Source: an uncultured Saccharospirillaceae bacterium
GTDB lineage: Bacteria > Pseudomonadota > Gammaproteobacteria > Pseudomonadales > Oceanobacteraceae
Reading direction: 5' to 3'
Length of the DNA: 64,000 nucleotides
NCBI GenBank assembly: GCA_947499545.1
Contig: CANMOZ010000015.1
Coordinates: forward strand, 1 to 64,000
The notes under the pieces were generated by a model. It did not search any database and was not told the DNA's origin. It was given only the letters and a program-made list of their open reading frames with translations. The translations under genes and the position numbers were made by a program. Shown in pieces: positions 19,601-28,672 of the stretch; the first letter of the stretch is position 1; every line of letters starts with the position of its first letter.

Positions 19601-21421
19601 CAAATTTACTCTTTCATTCCCCAAGAGTTATTTAACATCGTTTGGTGGAAGTTAGCGGAATCTAATGTGAAGCCTGCCCATTTTAGATCCAAGCATTATG
19701 GGTTTGATGGCTCTATCACGCCTTTGCATATAGACACGAACTTGGATGGCATCGTTAATACTGATGAGAAAGCCTACATTATTGTTGGCATGCGGCGTGG
19801 TGGAAATAGCTATTACCTTTTTGATGTGAGCAATCCTTTTGATACCAGTACGACTGAACAGACAAATTCTGAGAGCACAGGTGCTGCAACAGCCAAAAAA
19901 GGAGAAGGGAATATCCAATTTATAAGGCGCATTGCTGGGGTGGAAACGTTTCTAAATCGCCCCATTACAAAAAAATCGACGGATAGACCCAGAAATTTAC
20001 CCAAAGATCTCGAGAACCCCGAGCTTGATAAGATTATTGGGGGTAAAAGAGAGAAAAAAGCTTACAGAGTGCTTGCACAAACCTGGTCAAAACCTTCCTT
20101 GGTTAAACTGCCCCTTAGCAAACGTTGGAAAGCCAAGAAGGGAGATCAAGAGATTCAACCTCCAGCAGGGTGTGATCGTAATTTCTGCTATGCGTGGATC
20201 TTTGGTGGAGGCTATAACCCCAGTGCTCGAGATCAGAGGCGAACTGTGGAAGACTATAAAAAAGAGAATCCGGATTCTGGTTCTTACGAATCCGTATATA
20301 CAGAATCCAGAACGGATGTGATCGGTAACGCCGTTTACATGATTAACGCTGCAACAGGTGAATTATTGTGGTGGGGGTCTTCAGATAAAGCAGCAAAGAC
20401 TGCAGAAAGAGGCAGTTTTATTGAAGAACTAGAAAGTGTACCGGGAGGCGTTACCACGATCAACGCTGGTGGTGATAATGGCAATGCAACCGATGCAGGT
20501 TTCTTTTTCGATATAGAAGGAGGCCTGTACCGTATTAATTTTCACGATTTTATGGCTAAAATTGATACTTCAAATGAAGTGAACCCACTTTGGTCAGGAT
20601 TAAAGCGACCGAAGTATAAGCACACAGTAGTGTCTTTAGGAAAAATAACCAGCACGTCTAAGAAAGCGTTTACCTATTACCGACCAGCCGTTACATTTTT
20701 AAATGATGTTAACGGCGATAACTTTTTTGCGATTGGTTTTGGAACAGGATATCGCTCAAACCCTAAAAATATTACTCAAAATGATAATATCATGGGCGTC
20801 GTGTTCGACTATCCGGTTTATGATCCTAAAACAAATAATGCTAAGATATTATTTGCTGAGAACGGCGCCAGCTGCACAGGAAAAGGGAATTGCCTTGTAA
20901 ATGTTACAGCTAAACTCGGTGATGATGATGAAAAATTAAAGGCACTGAAAAAGTTCAACGTGCAGGCTGGTGATAACAATAAAGTTCAAGGCTGGTATGT
21001 AAATCTTCCCGGCACAAGGGGAGCAAAAGTGATCACCGAACCCTTGATTGTTAATGGTAATCTTGTCATCGAAAGTTTTACACTGCCCCCATTAAAGAAT
21101 GACAAAAAATTATGCGTTGCCAATCTCGGTGAAAGGACAGTGTGGGGTCTTAATTTAAGAACGTCCCTCGGCGCACTGGAAGGTGGTGTGCGATTTAAGC
21201 TTTCGGGCACATCATTGCCCGCCGAACGATTGGGGGTTATTAAATATAAAGGTGAATACTTCGTTACCGGAACAAAGATATCGGGCGATGATAATGATGC
21301 AGTGAAATTTGGTAAAAGCGATCAGCCAAAACTTGAAGTGGGATGGCGAGAAGCGATTGAAAACGGTTCTTTTTATTCGGTAGATAAGCTGCAACCGCTC
21401 GGTGCTCAAAATGCAAATTAA
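16646..21421 (+). CDS. pilY1: Type IV pilus tip adhesin/biogenesis factor PilY1
   Basis: A 1591-residue exported protein with a signal peptide (about 1-26, ending SFSA). A von Willebrand A fold starts at LTFVIDNSGSMG (MIDAS D61-x-S63-x-S65) and resumes at STRYDLVMAALDYTL (about 423) and IMLFTDGD (about 596), so some 350 residues are inserted within the VWA domain. The C-terminal PilY1 beta-propeller has two calcium-loop candidates: DTNLDGIVNTDE near 1030 and NDVNGDNFF near 1350. Conserved propeller pieces include FAGSNDGYFRAF, YNPSARDQ and AATGELLWW. PilY1 caps the pilus and can signal surface contact. The part encoding the inserted region (about 17100-18300) is notably A+T rich. The ATG follows AGGA by 7 bases. 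Confidence 0.93.
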   Translation: MKSLSIFNQWLMMGLLLTASHTSFSADDAEKFVDDTEVYDYINDEDEKETKPKQSLTFVIDNSGSMGTYTEATLPKKEWNPDTLYQSGLEKDDCDFCDHASYSEHNMGLSSQRDENTRKIQGFHVKSKLFSDCQSNGGCIEQGENIQILTSIAWPLVYPSLIFDGKIELGSARYDGICKVVINEVSDGYPYKYEFIKDSNILSKEVIIPVKDHQECEGISKKRILEHYLIQKAYNTDTGFDKNKKLIGESFKIQSREYEDKFNCDAFANELEQYKKTSEKFKKLLTHYAWSELNDSDKNTLKANFLLKGDRDYEFGRLYGKYALYRIMDFRMHPYVNIGYKKDKDGRLILNDSDKRIPIYFNVLDKKKYEGTPSDLNSYESTSNQYCALKQITNKHFISLSTFNYRNYLLSKSKSKDGAAAALSTRYDLVMAALDYTLRHYIPENTKMRFVTYISNVKKSDLPDTVKFRYLSLKKRNHEGKSIYEVKTHDRESFNLGIDQLMSDCIGKLNADGVKIHDEKECYDVDNPTALQDSLHKVYEVINPEDREVVADQVMAYLKAQSYGGSTPTTDALWAGFQLAQRTLEPKSSCITTNQIMLFTDGDASGISPLVKTKITELFDKEKEDDSVKELIENCSNSKYSAENSCNELLAQHMGNTEHSRIGAYPDSSENRVIKDSLPIFAVGFKGGMSVQGEKALHALSNRNRGSDAKMVSNFSELKEAFKEAAKPGELQQEMTVSPAAPPSAGGGVSKGETAFFGMFKPLNRTLWNGNIKCYKVAKTGKDDNKKLVYLDQNSKRLYCAQDVGGSDTDSCKKGQLDPTTVDYFNPDKNVADGSDVLKGGIVQRMAEDTADPSDRNIKRAFFDSAINDQAMIRHDSSKRRELEAALQVSWEQVHSEINKTAPELTDALKEQAITWLSGYRGTPGNLVPRKQLGDFIHSEIAVLNYETGNKSVLFAGSNDGYFRAFQVRKTENLNSAKNWEDFGKQIYSFIPQELFNIVWWKLAESNVKPAHFRSKHYGFDGSITPLHIDTNLDGIVNTDEKAYIIVGMRRGGNSYYLFDVSNPFDTSTTEQTNSESTGAATAKKGEGNIQFIRRIAGVETFLNRPITKKSTDRPRNLPKDLENPELDKIIGGKREKKAYRVLAQTWSKPSLVKLPLSKRWKAKKGDQEIQPPAGCDRNFCYAWIFGGGYNPSARDQRRTVEDYKKENPDSGSYESVYTESRTDVIGNAVYMINAATGELLWWGSSDKAAKTAERGSFIEELESVPGGVTTINAGGDNGNATDAGFFFDIEGGLYRINFHDFMAKIDTSNEVNPLWSGLKRPKYKHTVVSLGKITSTSKKAFTYYRPAVTFLNDVNGDNFFAIGFGTGYRSNPKNITQNDNIMGVVFDYPVYDPKTNNAKILFAENGASCTGKGNCLVNVTAKLGDDDEKLKALKKFNVQAGDNNKVQGWYVNLPGTRGAKVITEPLIVNGNLVIESFTLPPLKNDKKLCVANLGERTVWGLNLRTSLGALEGGVRFKLSGTSLPAERLGVIKYKGEYFVTGTKISGDDNDAVKFGKSDQPKLEVGWREAIENGSFYSVDKLQPLGAQNAN

Positions 21422-21950
21422 CAGAGATAGGAACTTAGGTTTTACGCTTATAGAACTGATGGTTGTGATTGCGTTGGTAGGCATTATGATGACGTTGATG
21501 ACGCCGTCAATGAGATCTACCGCCGATCGCAATAAAAGCGGTATGGCTTCAAAAGATTTGAAAGAAGTGCTTGTTCTTGCCAGATCCATGGCAAGAACAC
21601 AGCAAAGAATAGTACATATTTGTGGAAGTGCTGATGGAGAGGGTTGTAATGCAGAAGGAAATATTTGGAATTATTTAATAGTGCATATAGAAGCCACACC
21701 TAATGCAGCCGCTGTCGGAGCGAATAACCGACTGGCCGTACGGAATTTTGATCGTCCGAGTTTGACACTTGAAGCGAATGTGGATTATATCGGTTTTGAC
21801 CGATTTGGAAAGGTGGGTTTTCCACCAAATGCAGATCAATTAACGATTAATATTAACCTTGGTTCAGGCACAACGGAATCCACGCCCTGCACGTTGACAG
21901 TCCCTAGAAGTGGGCTTGTTGAGATAAGTGGAGATGGACGCTGTCGTTAA
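21411..21950 (+). CDS. Minor pseudopilin, FimT/FimU-GspH family
   Basis: About 179 residues. Prepilin leader ending in LG before FTLIELMVVIALVGIMMTL, then the GspH/FimT-type domain with SKDLKEVLVLARSMARTQQRI and the C-terminal GFDRFGKVGF and CTLTVPRSGLVEISGDGRC segment, where the last two cysteines probably pair. The gene starts inside the end of pilY1. An in-frame GTG at 21402 is possible, but ATG at 21411 has GGTG before it. In Pseudomonas fimT/fimU precede pilV; here the member lies after pilY1. Likely part of the pilus priming complex. Confidence 0.82.
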   Translation: MQINRDRNLGFTLIELMVVIALVGIMMTLMTPSMRSTADRNKSGMASKDLKEVLVLARSMARTQQRIVHICGSADGEGCNAEGNIWNYLIVHIEATPNAAAVGANNRLAVRNFDRPSLTLEANVDYIGFDRFGKVGFPPNADQLTININLGSGTTESTPCTLTVPRSGLVEISGDGRCR

Positions 21951-22002
21951 CAGGCAGTGCGATTGGTTGAGTATAGCATATCTTATTTATGAAGAATGAA
22001 GC

Positions 22003-22473
22003 ATGATGAACGCAAAATTGAAAAGTAATAGAGGTTTTACACTCATAGAATTGATGATCGTGATTGCCCTTATTGGAATTATGGCTGCTTGGGCAATTCC
22101 CTCCTATACAAACTATACCATGAGATCAGCTCGATTTGATGGCCAAGCGCTTGCAAGTCAAGTCTTGGTCGCAGTTCAGAACTATTATCTAAGATATGCC
22201 AGTTATCCCAGTAATGTAGAAGCGTTGACAAATAATGCATCAAACCAATTTGATTCAGAGAATGGTCACTTCCAAATTGAAAATGCTGGCATAAGTGCGT
22301 GTGCAAATGACGTTGCATTGAATCGATGTGTTAGAATTACCCTTTCGGCTCAAAGTGCTTTAGCTGAAAGACTTGAAGATCGATTGAATGGAATGAGCGC
22401 ATTAGGTACAGATAGGTCACTCTGGATTCAAAGCAATGGGGAGACAAGCCCGGCCTGGAATGTGAGGTTATAG
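22003..22473 (+). CDS. pilE: Type IV minor pilin PilE
   Basis: A 156-residue prepilin with leader [11 protein letters not shown] and mature N-terminus [19 protein letters not shown]. Then the PilE-type [17 protein letters not shown] helix end, a YPSNVEAL loop and a conserved close with W-x-I-Q and AWNVRL. Contains [10 protein letters not shown], a likely disulfide pair. In the pilV-W-X-Y1-E operon PilE is a core minor pilin. It is separated from the previous gene by 52 bases. Confidence 0.88.
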   Translation: MMNAKLKSNRGFTLIELMIVIALIGIMAAWAIPSYTNYTMRSARFDGQALASQVLVAVQNYYLRYASYPSNVEALTNNASNQFDSENGHFQIENAGISACANDVALNRCVRITLSAQSALAERLEDRLNGMSALGTDRSLWIQSNGETSPAWNVRL

Positions 22474-22535
22474 CTATTTTATAGTCATATTCCTGGTATA
22501 CTTTTACGAGTAGATGGCTTCTCTGTAGAGAAAAT

Positions 22536-23033
22536 ATGAGAAAGCAAGGCTTCACCCTTCTCGAAATGGTGGTCGTTTTAGCGATCATCACTTTTTTAGC
22601 CCTGATGGCGATCCCCTCGCTCTTGGGGTCGTCGATGCGTAATGCATATAAAGACGGTAAAGAATCTGCTGAATTGTTGCTACAGTCAGCCATACGAGAT
22701 CGAGATAAGCGAGAGCTGGCAATAACGGGGGGGAATCCTAGCATTAAAGCCGTTGAGCCTTTCGCTGGAAGCTATAAAAAGTTGGTTAGTGATCTTTCGG
22801 CGGAAGCACCACTCTCTGAAGGAGAGCATTTTAGAGTCGACTTAGAAAAGTGCCCCGCTCCTAAAAATGATTTGAAATCCTGTGTTAGAGTTTGTTTAGA
22901 ATATCATTCTGACTTAGCAAAAAAAATCAAGAGGAAGTTCTCGGAAGATCCTCATAATCTTAAAGGTAAGGATTTGAAACCCTGCAAAGATTCCATGGGC
23001 GGTTACACTGATGCGTGGAACATACGTATTTAG
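22536..23033 (+). CDS. Prepilin-type protein, PilE/GspH-like
   Basis: A 165-residue prepilin: leader MRKQG, mature FTLLEMVVVLAIITFLALM, then AIPSLLGSSMRN. The C-terminus ends YTDAWNIRI, closely matching the AWNVRL end of the preceding PilE, although the middle is different, Lys-rich and has six cysteines. It may be a diverged copy of pilE or an extra tip subunit. Last gene of the pilus operon; the stop is 33 bases from the convergent solute-binding gene. Not assignable to a named family with certainty. Confidence 0.75.
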   Translation: MRKQGFTLLEMVVVLAIITFLALMAIPSLLGSSMRNAYKDGKESAELLLQSAIRDRDKRELAITGGNPSIKAVEPFAGSYKKLVSDLSAEAPLSEGEHFRVDLEKCPAPKNDLKSCVRVCLEYHSDLAKKIKRKFSEDPHNLKGKDLKPCKDSMGGYTDAWNIRI

Positions 23034-23065
23034 ATTTACATGCGAATCACATTGCTAAGTATTAT

Positions 23066-23812
23066 TCACGGCCCCATATTGTCTTTCATAATTTTTTCAA
23101 CATCGATTTTTTTAAGGCCTTCATTAAAGATTTTCACCCAACGCTCTCCGTCGCTATTTTTCTTAAAACAAACAAATAACTCTTTATCGACGAGAAGTTT
23201 GTCGTTCATTTTCAAAACGCCCCGGTATTTTTTGAGCTCCACTTCGTTATCCATTAGATAATTCAGAACATTCGGGTCAATGACGGCAAGGTCAATACGT
23301 TGGTGTGCCAGCTTGAGAAGGTTCTGAGCATCGTTAACGACCGGCTGAATGCTCAGCTTTTTCTCTGCTGCCATTTGATCGAATTTGGCCGTATTAACGT
23401 AGCCTTGAACGGTCCCTATCTGCACATCCTTTAAATCTTCAAGAGCGTTCCACTTAACGGGTTTATCGACATGTTCTGCAAACCCTAATGGACCGGTTCC
23501 CATGACGTCTGAAAAAATAAATTCAAGCGCAATGTCATCGGCGTAATACTCTGGGAAATACCCCATGTACTTTGACTCTTTGGATTTTGCCAATGCAACG
23601 GTACGGGCCCAGGGATAAAAATCAACGATTAACTCATGCCCCATAGCCTCGAAAGCTGCACGGGCGACGGCTATGGAAGCGCCTTGTTTATCCAGTTGAG
23701 CCCCTGAATAGGGCGGCCAATCTAACGAGGTTAGGAATATTTTCTCAGCTTGTACGGGCAAGACAATACAGACGAATAGCAAACATGCCTGTGCTAGGTG
23801 TTTAAAACTCAT
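23066..23812 (-). CDS. Periplasmic solute-binding protein, SBP_bac_3 type
   Basis: A 248-residue exported protein: signal peptide about 1-22 (ends VQAE), then SLDWPPYSG (the family's opening W-P-P-Y-S motif), FYPWARTVALAK, and DLAVIDPNVLNYLM. This fold binds amino acids or similar small ligands. No ABC permease or ATPase gene adjoins it. Instead it overlaps the stop of the TorF-like porin gene by 4 bases (ATGA) and lies downstream of a chemoreceptor, suggesting a sensing or outer-membrane uptake role. Ligand unknown. Many orphan members in marine gammaproteobacteria have this form. Confidence 0.85.
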   Translation of the reverse strand: MSFKHLAQACLLFVCIVLPVQAEKIFLTSLDWPPYSGAQLDKQGASIAVARAAFEAMGHELIVDFYPWARTVALAKSKESKYMGYFPEYYADDIALEFIFSDVMGTGPLGFAEHVDKPVKWNALEDLKDVQIGTVQGYVNTAKFDQMAAEKKLSIQPVVNDAQNLLKLAHQRIDLAVIDPNVLNYLMDNEVELKKYRGVLKMNDKLLVDKELFVCFKKNSDGERWVKIFNEGLKKIDVEKIMKDNMGP

Positions 23813-24594
23813 GGTGTCAGGCTCCGGTTGTAAGTGGGCCAGTGGTATCCAAGGGTTGCGATCAGTTTGCGTTCGCCGCGACCTTTTAAATTGCGTGAGA
23901 CATCCGTGCGTGCATTTAAGCTGGTGCCTTCAGCGGCTAAAGAAAAATTCCAGGCATCCATTTGTTTGCTTAGCCTCAACCCGAAATACTGATACCGCTC
24001 GTCATTGTCCCATTTCAATTTATCGTCATCGAAAGAAGCGACGCGCCCCCCATAAAATTCTGTCATCACCCAGAAAGGAAACATCTGCCGAATTTCAATG
24101 GCAATGTTGCGAGCGTTGGTTGTACCGAGTGCATCATCGGTGTAGAAAACACTGACCTGAGTATCTTGCTGATAACTTAATTGAAAAAACCATTCGGGAT
24201 AATTGCGTTCTTTGCTGCGAATATGCTCATCGTCTTTATTGTGTCCATGGTAGGTGTACCACTTCTGACCGATACGAGCGGCTATGTTGTCGGTAGGGTT
24301 TAAGCTAAGACCGAGTGCGTAATTCACCTGAAAGGTCGATTTATCTTCATCGGTAATGCGATGGACTTTATAGGCATCGACTTGAATAAATACAGGCAGT
24401 TGGTAAATGTCACTGGCCTGAACACCAATATGGTATGAAGGTGACCCTTTGGTTTGACTGATGCCACGGAAAGAATAATCAGAGAGCGCGTGCACGGCTG
24501 CCCCTGTTGCGGCTGCAATTTGCAAGCTATTGATACTGCACAAAACGCTTAACAATACCTTTGGGATGAATGTTGAGAGTGAGCGTCCAAGCAT
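23809..24594 (-). CDS. TorF family putative outer-membrane porin
   Basis: A 261-residue exported beta-barrel candidate. Signal peptide about 1-30, then the hallmark HALSDYSFRGISQTKGSPSY motif, followed by alternating amphipathic strands such as FIQVDAYKVH, NYALGLSLNP and AARIGQKWYTYHG. It ends with FSLAAEGTSLN and LIATLGYHW. The TorF group is annotated as a putative porin, but substrate is unknown. It lies in the middle of a three-gene unit: MCP gene 37 bases upstream and solute-binding gene overlapping downstream. Confidence 0.8.
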   Translation of the reverse strand: MLGRSLSTFIPKVLLSVLCSINSLQIAAATGAAVHALSDYSFRGISQTKGSPSYHIGVQASDIYQLPVFIQVDAYKVHRITDEDKSTFQVNYALGLSLNPTDNIAARIGQKWYTYHGHNKDDEHIRSKERNYPEWFFQLSYQQDTQVSVFYTDDALGTTNARNIAIEIRQMFPFWVMTEFYGGRVASFDDDKLKWDNDERYQYFGLRLSKQMDAWNFSLAAEGTSLNARTDVSRNLKGRGERKLIATLGYHWPTYNRSLTP

Positions 24595-24631
24595 GAAAGC
24601 GTAGCTCCTATCCCTGTGTTGCAGAGGGTTA

Positions 24632-26164
24632 CTAGGTTTTAAATCGAGCCATTAATGAGAGCAAATCCTGAGCCTGATCGAGCACTCTGCGACTGGCATC
24701 AGAGGTTCTGGAAGCGTAATCCGCTGAGGAATCCGCGACTTGAGAGATATTCACGATATTGCGATTTAATTCTTCAATCACTTCACTTTGTTCACGAGAC
24801 GCCTGTGCTATTTGCGCGTTCATGCTATTGATGCTGGACACCGATCCAACGACCTCGCTAATGGAATCCCCAACTTTGGAGATTTCATCCACACTCCGCT
24901 GGGTGTATTGATGACTTTTCTGCATGACCGAGACCGCTTCATTGGTCGAGCTTTGCAAGCGCTCAATCATTTGGTTGATCTCGTTGGTGGAATCTTGGGT
25001 GCGCTGTGCGAGTGTTCTCACTTCATCGGCAACCACTGCAAAGCCACGCCCTTGCTCACCCGCACGTGCAGCTTCAATGGCTGCGTTAAGCGCCAATAGG
25101 TTGGTTTGCTCGGCGATGCCCTGAATCACGTCTGAAACAGCACCAATATTTTCACCTTCTTTTTCAAGTTGACGAATGACATCCGACACGTTGTTGATCT
25201 CGTCAGAGAGGCTATTGATGGTGGTGATGGCGCGCTCCACAATGCTTTGGCCTTCAGATGCTCTGGAACTGGCATCGGTGGCACCGTCAGCAGCAGAGTG
25301 CGCATTGTCGGCAACATTGGTGGTGGAGCTGGCCAACTCAGTACTGGCTGTTGCGACCATGTCGATTTCTTCTTTCTGCTGACGAATACCCTTATTCATC
25401 AGGTCAATTTGTTCCAAGCTTTCACGGGATTGGCCTGTGAGTGAATTGGCAGATTCGTTAACCCGTCGAATGATGTCCGAAAGGCTTTCTAGGAAGAAAT
25501 TAAACTCTTCCGCCAGCAACGAGATTTCATCCCCTTTGGAAGTGTCTAGACGCTGCGTTAAATCGCCTTCGCCGTGAGCAATGTCGGCAACGGACCCGGT
25601 GATGGCTTTCAATTGCTTGATAACCGTACTGTTCAATAAGATCACGATCAAACTGACCAAGATGAGATCCAGCAGCACAATTTTAGTGACTACCCCGACA
25701 AAGTTATCTTTGATCGCCGCCTGCATAACGGAGTCGTCGACTTTGAGGAGAAGGTCTGCGACCTTTTTGGCTTCTCCCTCACCGGAGTAAAAGAGTTCGA
25801 ATTGGTTCTCGCGGGTAGTAGGGATGTCCGATTCAGGCTCTTCGTTGACGCTGCCATCTTTCATTTTGGTTTTGGTATTGACGGCTTTACCGCTCTGAAG
25901 CACGATAATTTGGACAACAGAATCGGTGTTAACCAACTCGGCTTCCATGGTTTTGAGAATACTGGGGGTGTCGTAGTTCCAAATTTGAGTAGGCAGCGCT
26001 AGGCTCAAGCGCTTGCCGACCCCAACAGCCTGCGCCGTGAGTTCTTTTTCATAAAAAGATTTGGCCTTTTGGAAGTCATAAGCGCCAAAAGCCGCAAGCA
26101 CGAGTGTCACGGCCAAGACGACCATGAGCGTTAATCGAAATTGGATGCTTTTAAAAGTGCGCAT
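24632..26164 (-). CDS. Methyl-accepting chemotaxis protein
   Basis: A 510-residue receptor with N-terminal membrane helix (about 8-27), periplasmic ligand domain (about 28-160, containing [12 protein letters not shown]), second membrane helix (about 165-185), HAMP segment and cytoplasmic signalling domain. The signalling tip [40 protein letters not shown] (around 345-385) is the most conserved part of all chemoreceptors; key residues are [11 protein letters not shown] and the following E-A-R-A-G-E. It should signal through CheA/CheW. It appears to head the operon with the porin and the solute-binding gene. Confidence 0.95.
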   Translation of the reverse strand: MRTFKSIQFRLTLMVVLAVTLVLAAFGAYDFQKAKSFYEKELTAQAVGVGKRLSLALPTQIWNYDTPSILKTMEAELVNTDSVVQIIVLQSGKAVNTKTKMKDGSVNEEPESDIPTTRENQFELFYSGEGEAKKVADLLLKVDDSVMQAAIKDNFVGVVTKIVLLDLILVSLIVILLNSTVIKQLKAITGSVADIAHGEGDLTQRLDTSKGDEISLLAEEFNFFLESLSDIIRRVNESANSLTGQSRESLEQIDLMNKGIRQQKEEIDMVATASTELASSTTNVADNAHSAADGATDASSRASEGQSIVERAITTINSLSDEINNVSDVIRQLEKEGENIGAVSDVIQGIAEQTNLLALNAAIEAARAGEQGRGFAVVADEVRTLAQRTQDSTNEINQMIERLQSSTNEAVSVMQKSHQYTQRSVDEISKVGDSISEVVGSVSSINSMNAQIAQASREQSEVIEELNRNIVNISQVADSSADYASRTSDASRRVLDQAQDLLSLMARFKT

Positions 26165-26256
26165 CTTCAGCCTCTACACATGGCACTAGATTCCCTCTTA
26201 TAGGTTAGACGAGACTCTGTGCCTTGGTAGAGTGTTGGGGAATATTCCCCTGCGGA

Positions 26257-27474
26257 TTAGGTGTTTACTTGGCTGGAAGCCAACTGTTTAGCGGCCATCG
26301 GCTGACCCGTTTTAAGGTACAGAAAAAGTAACAGCTCCTTGGCTGTTCGATTATCCGTTTGTGCAAGGCTTTCAAGGCGTTGCTGCGCTTGAGGCCATTG
26401 TTCGAGCCCCATTTCTTGTTCGGCAATTAACAATTGGAGGCTGTCAGAATTCTGTTGTTCAGCCCACTCCAGCATGGCTTTCAAATGCGATTCTGCCGGG
26501 TTGAGTTGCTTTAAAATGGGGTAAAGCGTATGAATCTGGCCTTCTAGAATCCAAGGTTTGGCTTCTTTTATGACCTGAGCGTTTAACCCTAATCGAATCA
26601 GCGCATTAAGGTACGCTTGGCGCATGTCGTTGTTTTTCTGTAACCCTGGAGGTAATTGCTTCCACCATTTTTGTGTTTGTTTTTTAAGGCTTTGTTGTTG
26701 CTCGGGATCCAACACCATCTCGGTCGTCCCACTGATTAAGCTCGCACTGCTGCTTTGTAACTGTTCAGCGAGTTGGTGACGATGCCATTCCGATTCCAGC
26801 AACTCAATTTCTGCGGCAGGTAAGCGTTTTTGCTTACGGATTTTATTGAGCCACTGTCTCGCTTGATCCCAATCTTCTTGTGATTTTGCCCATAGATACT
26901 CCAGTAAGGGTAACGTCGTGGCTTTAGGGAATTGTGCCCTTAGATGCTCTAATACCGATTGTGCGGCTTCCAATTGATCCATTTCGAATAAGCGCTGGCA
27001 GCGGAGAGCTGGCAACTCCCAGCGATCGGGGAAGCGATGTTCAGCGTCTTCAAGTTGTTTCAGGGCCTCATCTTGGCGCCCGTGCTCGACCAGGACTTCA
27101 GCATACAACAGCGCCCCCACGGGACTGTCTCCATAAGCTTCGGCCGCTTTGTCCAGCCCCTGACTGCCGAGTCCAGAACGCAGCACCAGATAATTGATAA
27201 GGCCTTGATCCAATGCCTGACGTCCCATGCGCGCTTTACGTGCTTGGCGCCACCGTTTTAATCCTTGAGGAAAGGTTAATAGGTTCAAAGACCAATGTAC
27301 GAGGGTCCCTCCCAATAGTAGGACGGGCATCAGTATCCAAAATCCTAGAAAAGCCGTCATTTCGAACGACCAACTGCCATGCTGAATCATGATGTAACCC
27401 GGATCATTCCAAGCCCAGTAGCCTGACCATGCAATGACGGCGATGAGTCCGACGCAAAACCAAAATGCTTTCAT
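26257..27474 (-). CDS. hemY: HemY, TPR-containing heme-biosynthesis-associated membrane protein
   Basis: About 405 residues with two N-terminal membrane helices (MKAFWFCVGLIAVIAWSGYW and a second near 45-65) and a TPR-rich C-terminal part (EAYGDSPVGALLYAEVLVEHGR and similar). Members are named for their place in hem operons; they are not the Gram-positive protoporphyrinogen oxidase also called HemY. The ATG overlaps the hemX stop (ATGA) and has GGAGGCG upstream, so it is preferred to an upstream in-frame start 9 codons earlier. Last gene of hemC-D-X-Y. Confidence 0.92.
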   Translation of the reverse strand: MKAFWFCVGLIAVIAWSGYWAWNDPGYIMIQHGSWSFEMTAFLGFWILMPVLLLGGTLVHWSLNLLTFPQGLKRWRQARKARMGRQALDQGLINYLVLRSGLGSQGLDKAAEAYGDSPVGALLYAEVLVEHGRQDEALKQLEDAEHRFPDRWELPALRCQRLFEMDQLEAAQSVLEHLRAQFPKATTLPLLEYLWAKSQEDWDQARQWLNKIRKQKRLPAAEIELLESEWHRHQLAEQLQSSSASLISGTTEMVLDPEQQQSLKKQTQKWWKQLPPGLQKNNDMRQAYLNALIRLGLNAQVIKEAKPWILEGQIHTLYPILKQLNPAESHLKAMLEWAEQQNSDSLQLLIAEQEMGLEQWPQAQQRLESLAQTDNRTAKELLLFLYLKTGQPMAAKQLASSQVNT

Positions 27475-28631
27475 TGTGATAACGCGCCTCCTTGTGCCCA
27501 AGCCTGCACCAGGTCATTTTGGCGCTGACGGATTTCAAGGAAGAGGGTTAAAGCGGCACTGATATCAGGTAGTGCAGGTTTAATCGTTTCGGCTTTAAGC
27601 GTCTCTAATTTGGCGTGTAACGTTTTCGGATGTGTGCCGGGGTAGGTTTCGAGCCAATGCATCGCTCGTTGTAATGAGGACTGATACCACTGACTGTCGC
27701 GCAGCAGGAGAGCGGTTTGAGCCTGCTCCAACAATAAAAGCAATTGTGCATTGGTGGCTTCTTGTGCCTCAGGTTTGAGTGGCCTGATAGCAGCGTGCTC
27801 TTCTAGCTGAAAGAAGACAGCACGGTTCCAGTGATGTTTGACGGTATCCAACCAGGTTCCTGTCGGTGCTTTATTGAATGCGTCAGGCGGGCTTGGCAAC
27901 CGTGGTTCAGAGGCTATTTGCTCTTGTAAGCTTAATAATTGAGCCTGTAGGTCACCCAAGCGAACCGTGGGGACGGTTTGTAATTGATTCAGACTCAGCA
28001 CAACGGCTTCTAACACGGGTTGATAGCTGGGGATATCCAGCGCCAGAATTTGTTGCTGGGCAGCTTCTAGCGATTGAATGGCCTTGCGAGGGGTTTGAGC
28101 AATTTCAATGTGATCGACGGCAAGGCGGAGGAGGAATTCAATTTCATTGAGACGCCACTCTTTTGCCATGGGTCTAAGTTGCTCTTCCAGCCGTTTCACC
28201 ATGGCGTTTTGACTGGTTGACAGTGTATCCAGCTGCTTTTGCAAGAGTTGCTGGGTTTGAGCAAGGGTGGCGACATTTGCCTGCGTTTGCTTGAGTGCCG
28301 CCAATTCAGTGCTGAGAGCTTTTAACTGCTGTGTTTGATTATTGAGGCGAGCGTTTAAAGTTTGGGTTTTTTGATCAATTTGCTGTTTAAGTTGACCTTG
28401 CCAATTACCTGCCTGCTGAGATTGTTGCCACAGCCACCCAGATAGCCCTAATGCGGCCAGACTGAGCAAGAGAGCTAACCATCCGATTCCATTCGAGGAA
28501 CGGTTTTGATGAGCGGCGGTGCTCGGCGATTCTGGTGCGGGTGATTCTGTTAGGGGCGCGTCGGTAACGGACGGAGCCTCTGTGGGTGCTGGCTTGGCCT
28601 CCTCAGGGGGCGTTTGATCATCTGCGGACAT
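27471..28631 (-). CDS. hemX: HemX, membrane-anchored protein of the hemCDXY operon
   Basis: A 386-residue protein: cytoplasmic Pro/Glu/Ala-rich N-terminus, one membrane helix (about 50-68, GWLALLLSLAALGLSGWLW), then a long coiled coil rich in Gln (residues 70-150) and the HemX core with NEIEFLLRLAVDHI and TPRKAIQSLEAA. Often misannotated as uroporphyrinogen-III methyltransferase, but no methyltransferase motif is seen. A structural or regulatory role in heme synthesis is likely, not proven. Confidence 0.93.
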   Translation of the reverse strand: MSADDQTPPEEAKPAPTEAPSVTDAPLTESPAPESPSTAAHQNRSSNGIGWLALLLSLAALGLSGWLWQQSQQAGNWQGQLKQQIDQKTQTLNARLNNQTQQLKALSTELAALKQTQANVATLAQTQQLLQKQLDTLSTSQNAMVKRLEEQLRPMAKEWRLNEIEFLLRLAVDHIEIAQTPRKAIQSLEAAQQQILALDIPSYQPVLEAVVLSLNQLQTVPTVRLGDLQAQLLSLQEQIASEPRLPSPPDAFNKAPTGTWLDTVKHHWNRAVFFQLEEHAAIRPLKPEAQEATNAQLLLLLEQAQTALLLRDSQWYQSSLQRAMHWLETYPGTHPKTLHAKLETLKAETIKPALPDISAALTLFLEIRQRQNDLVQAWAQGGALSQ

Positions 28632-28672
28632 AAGCCATTCTCTGTTTGATTATTAAAAAAAGAAGTTGCTCA

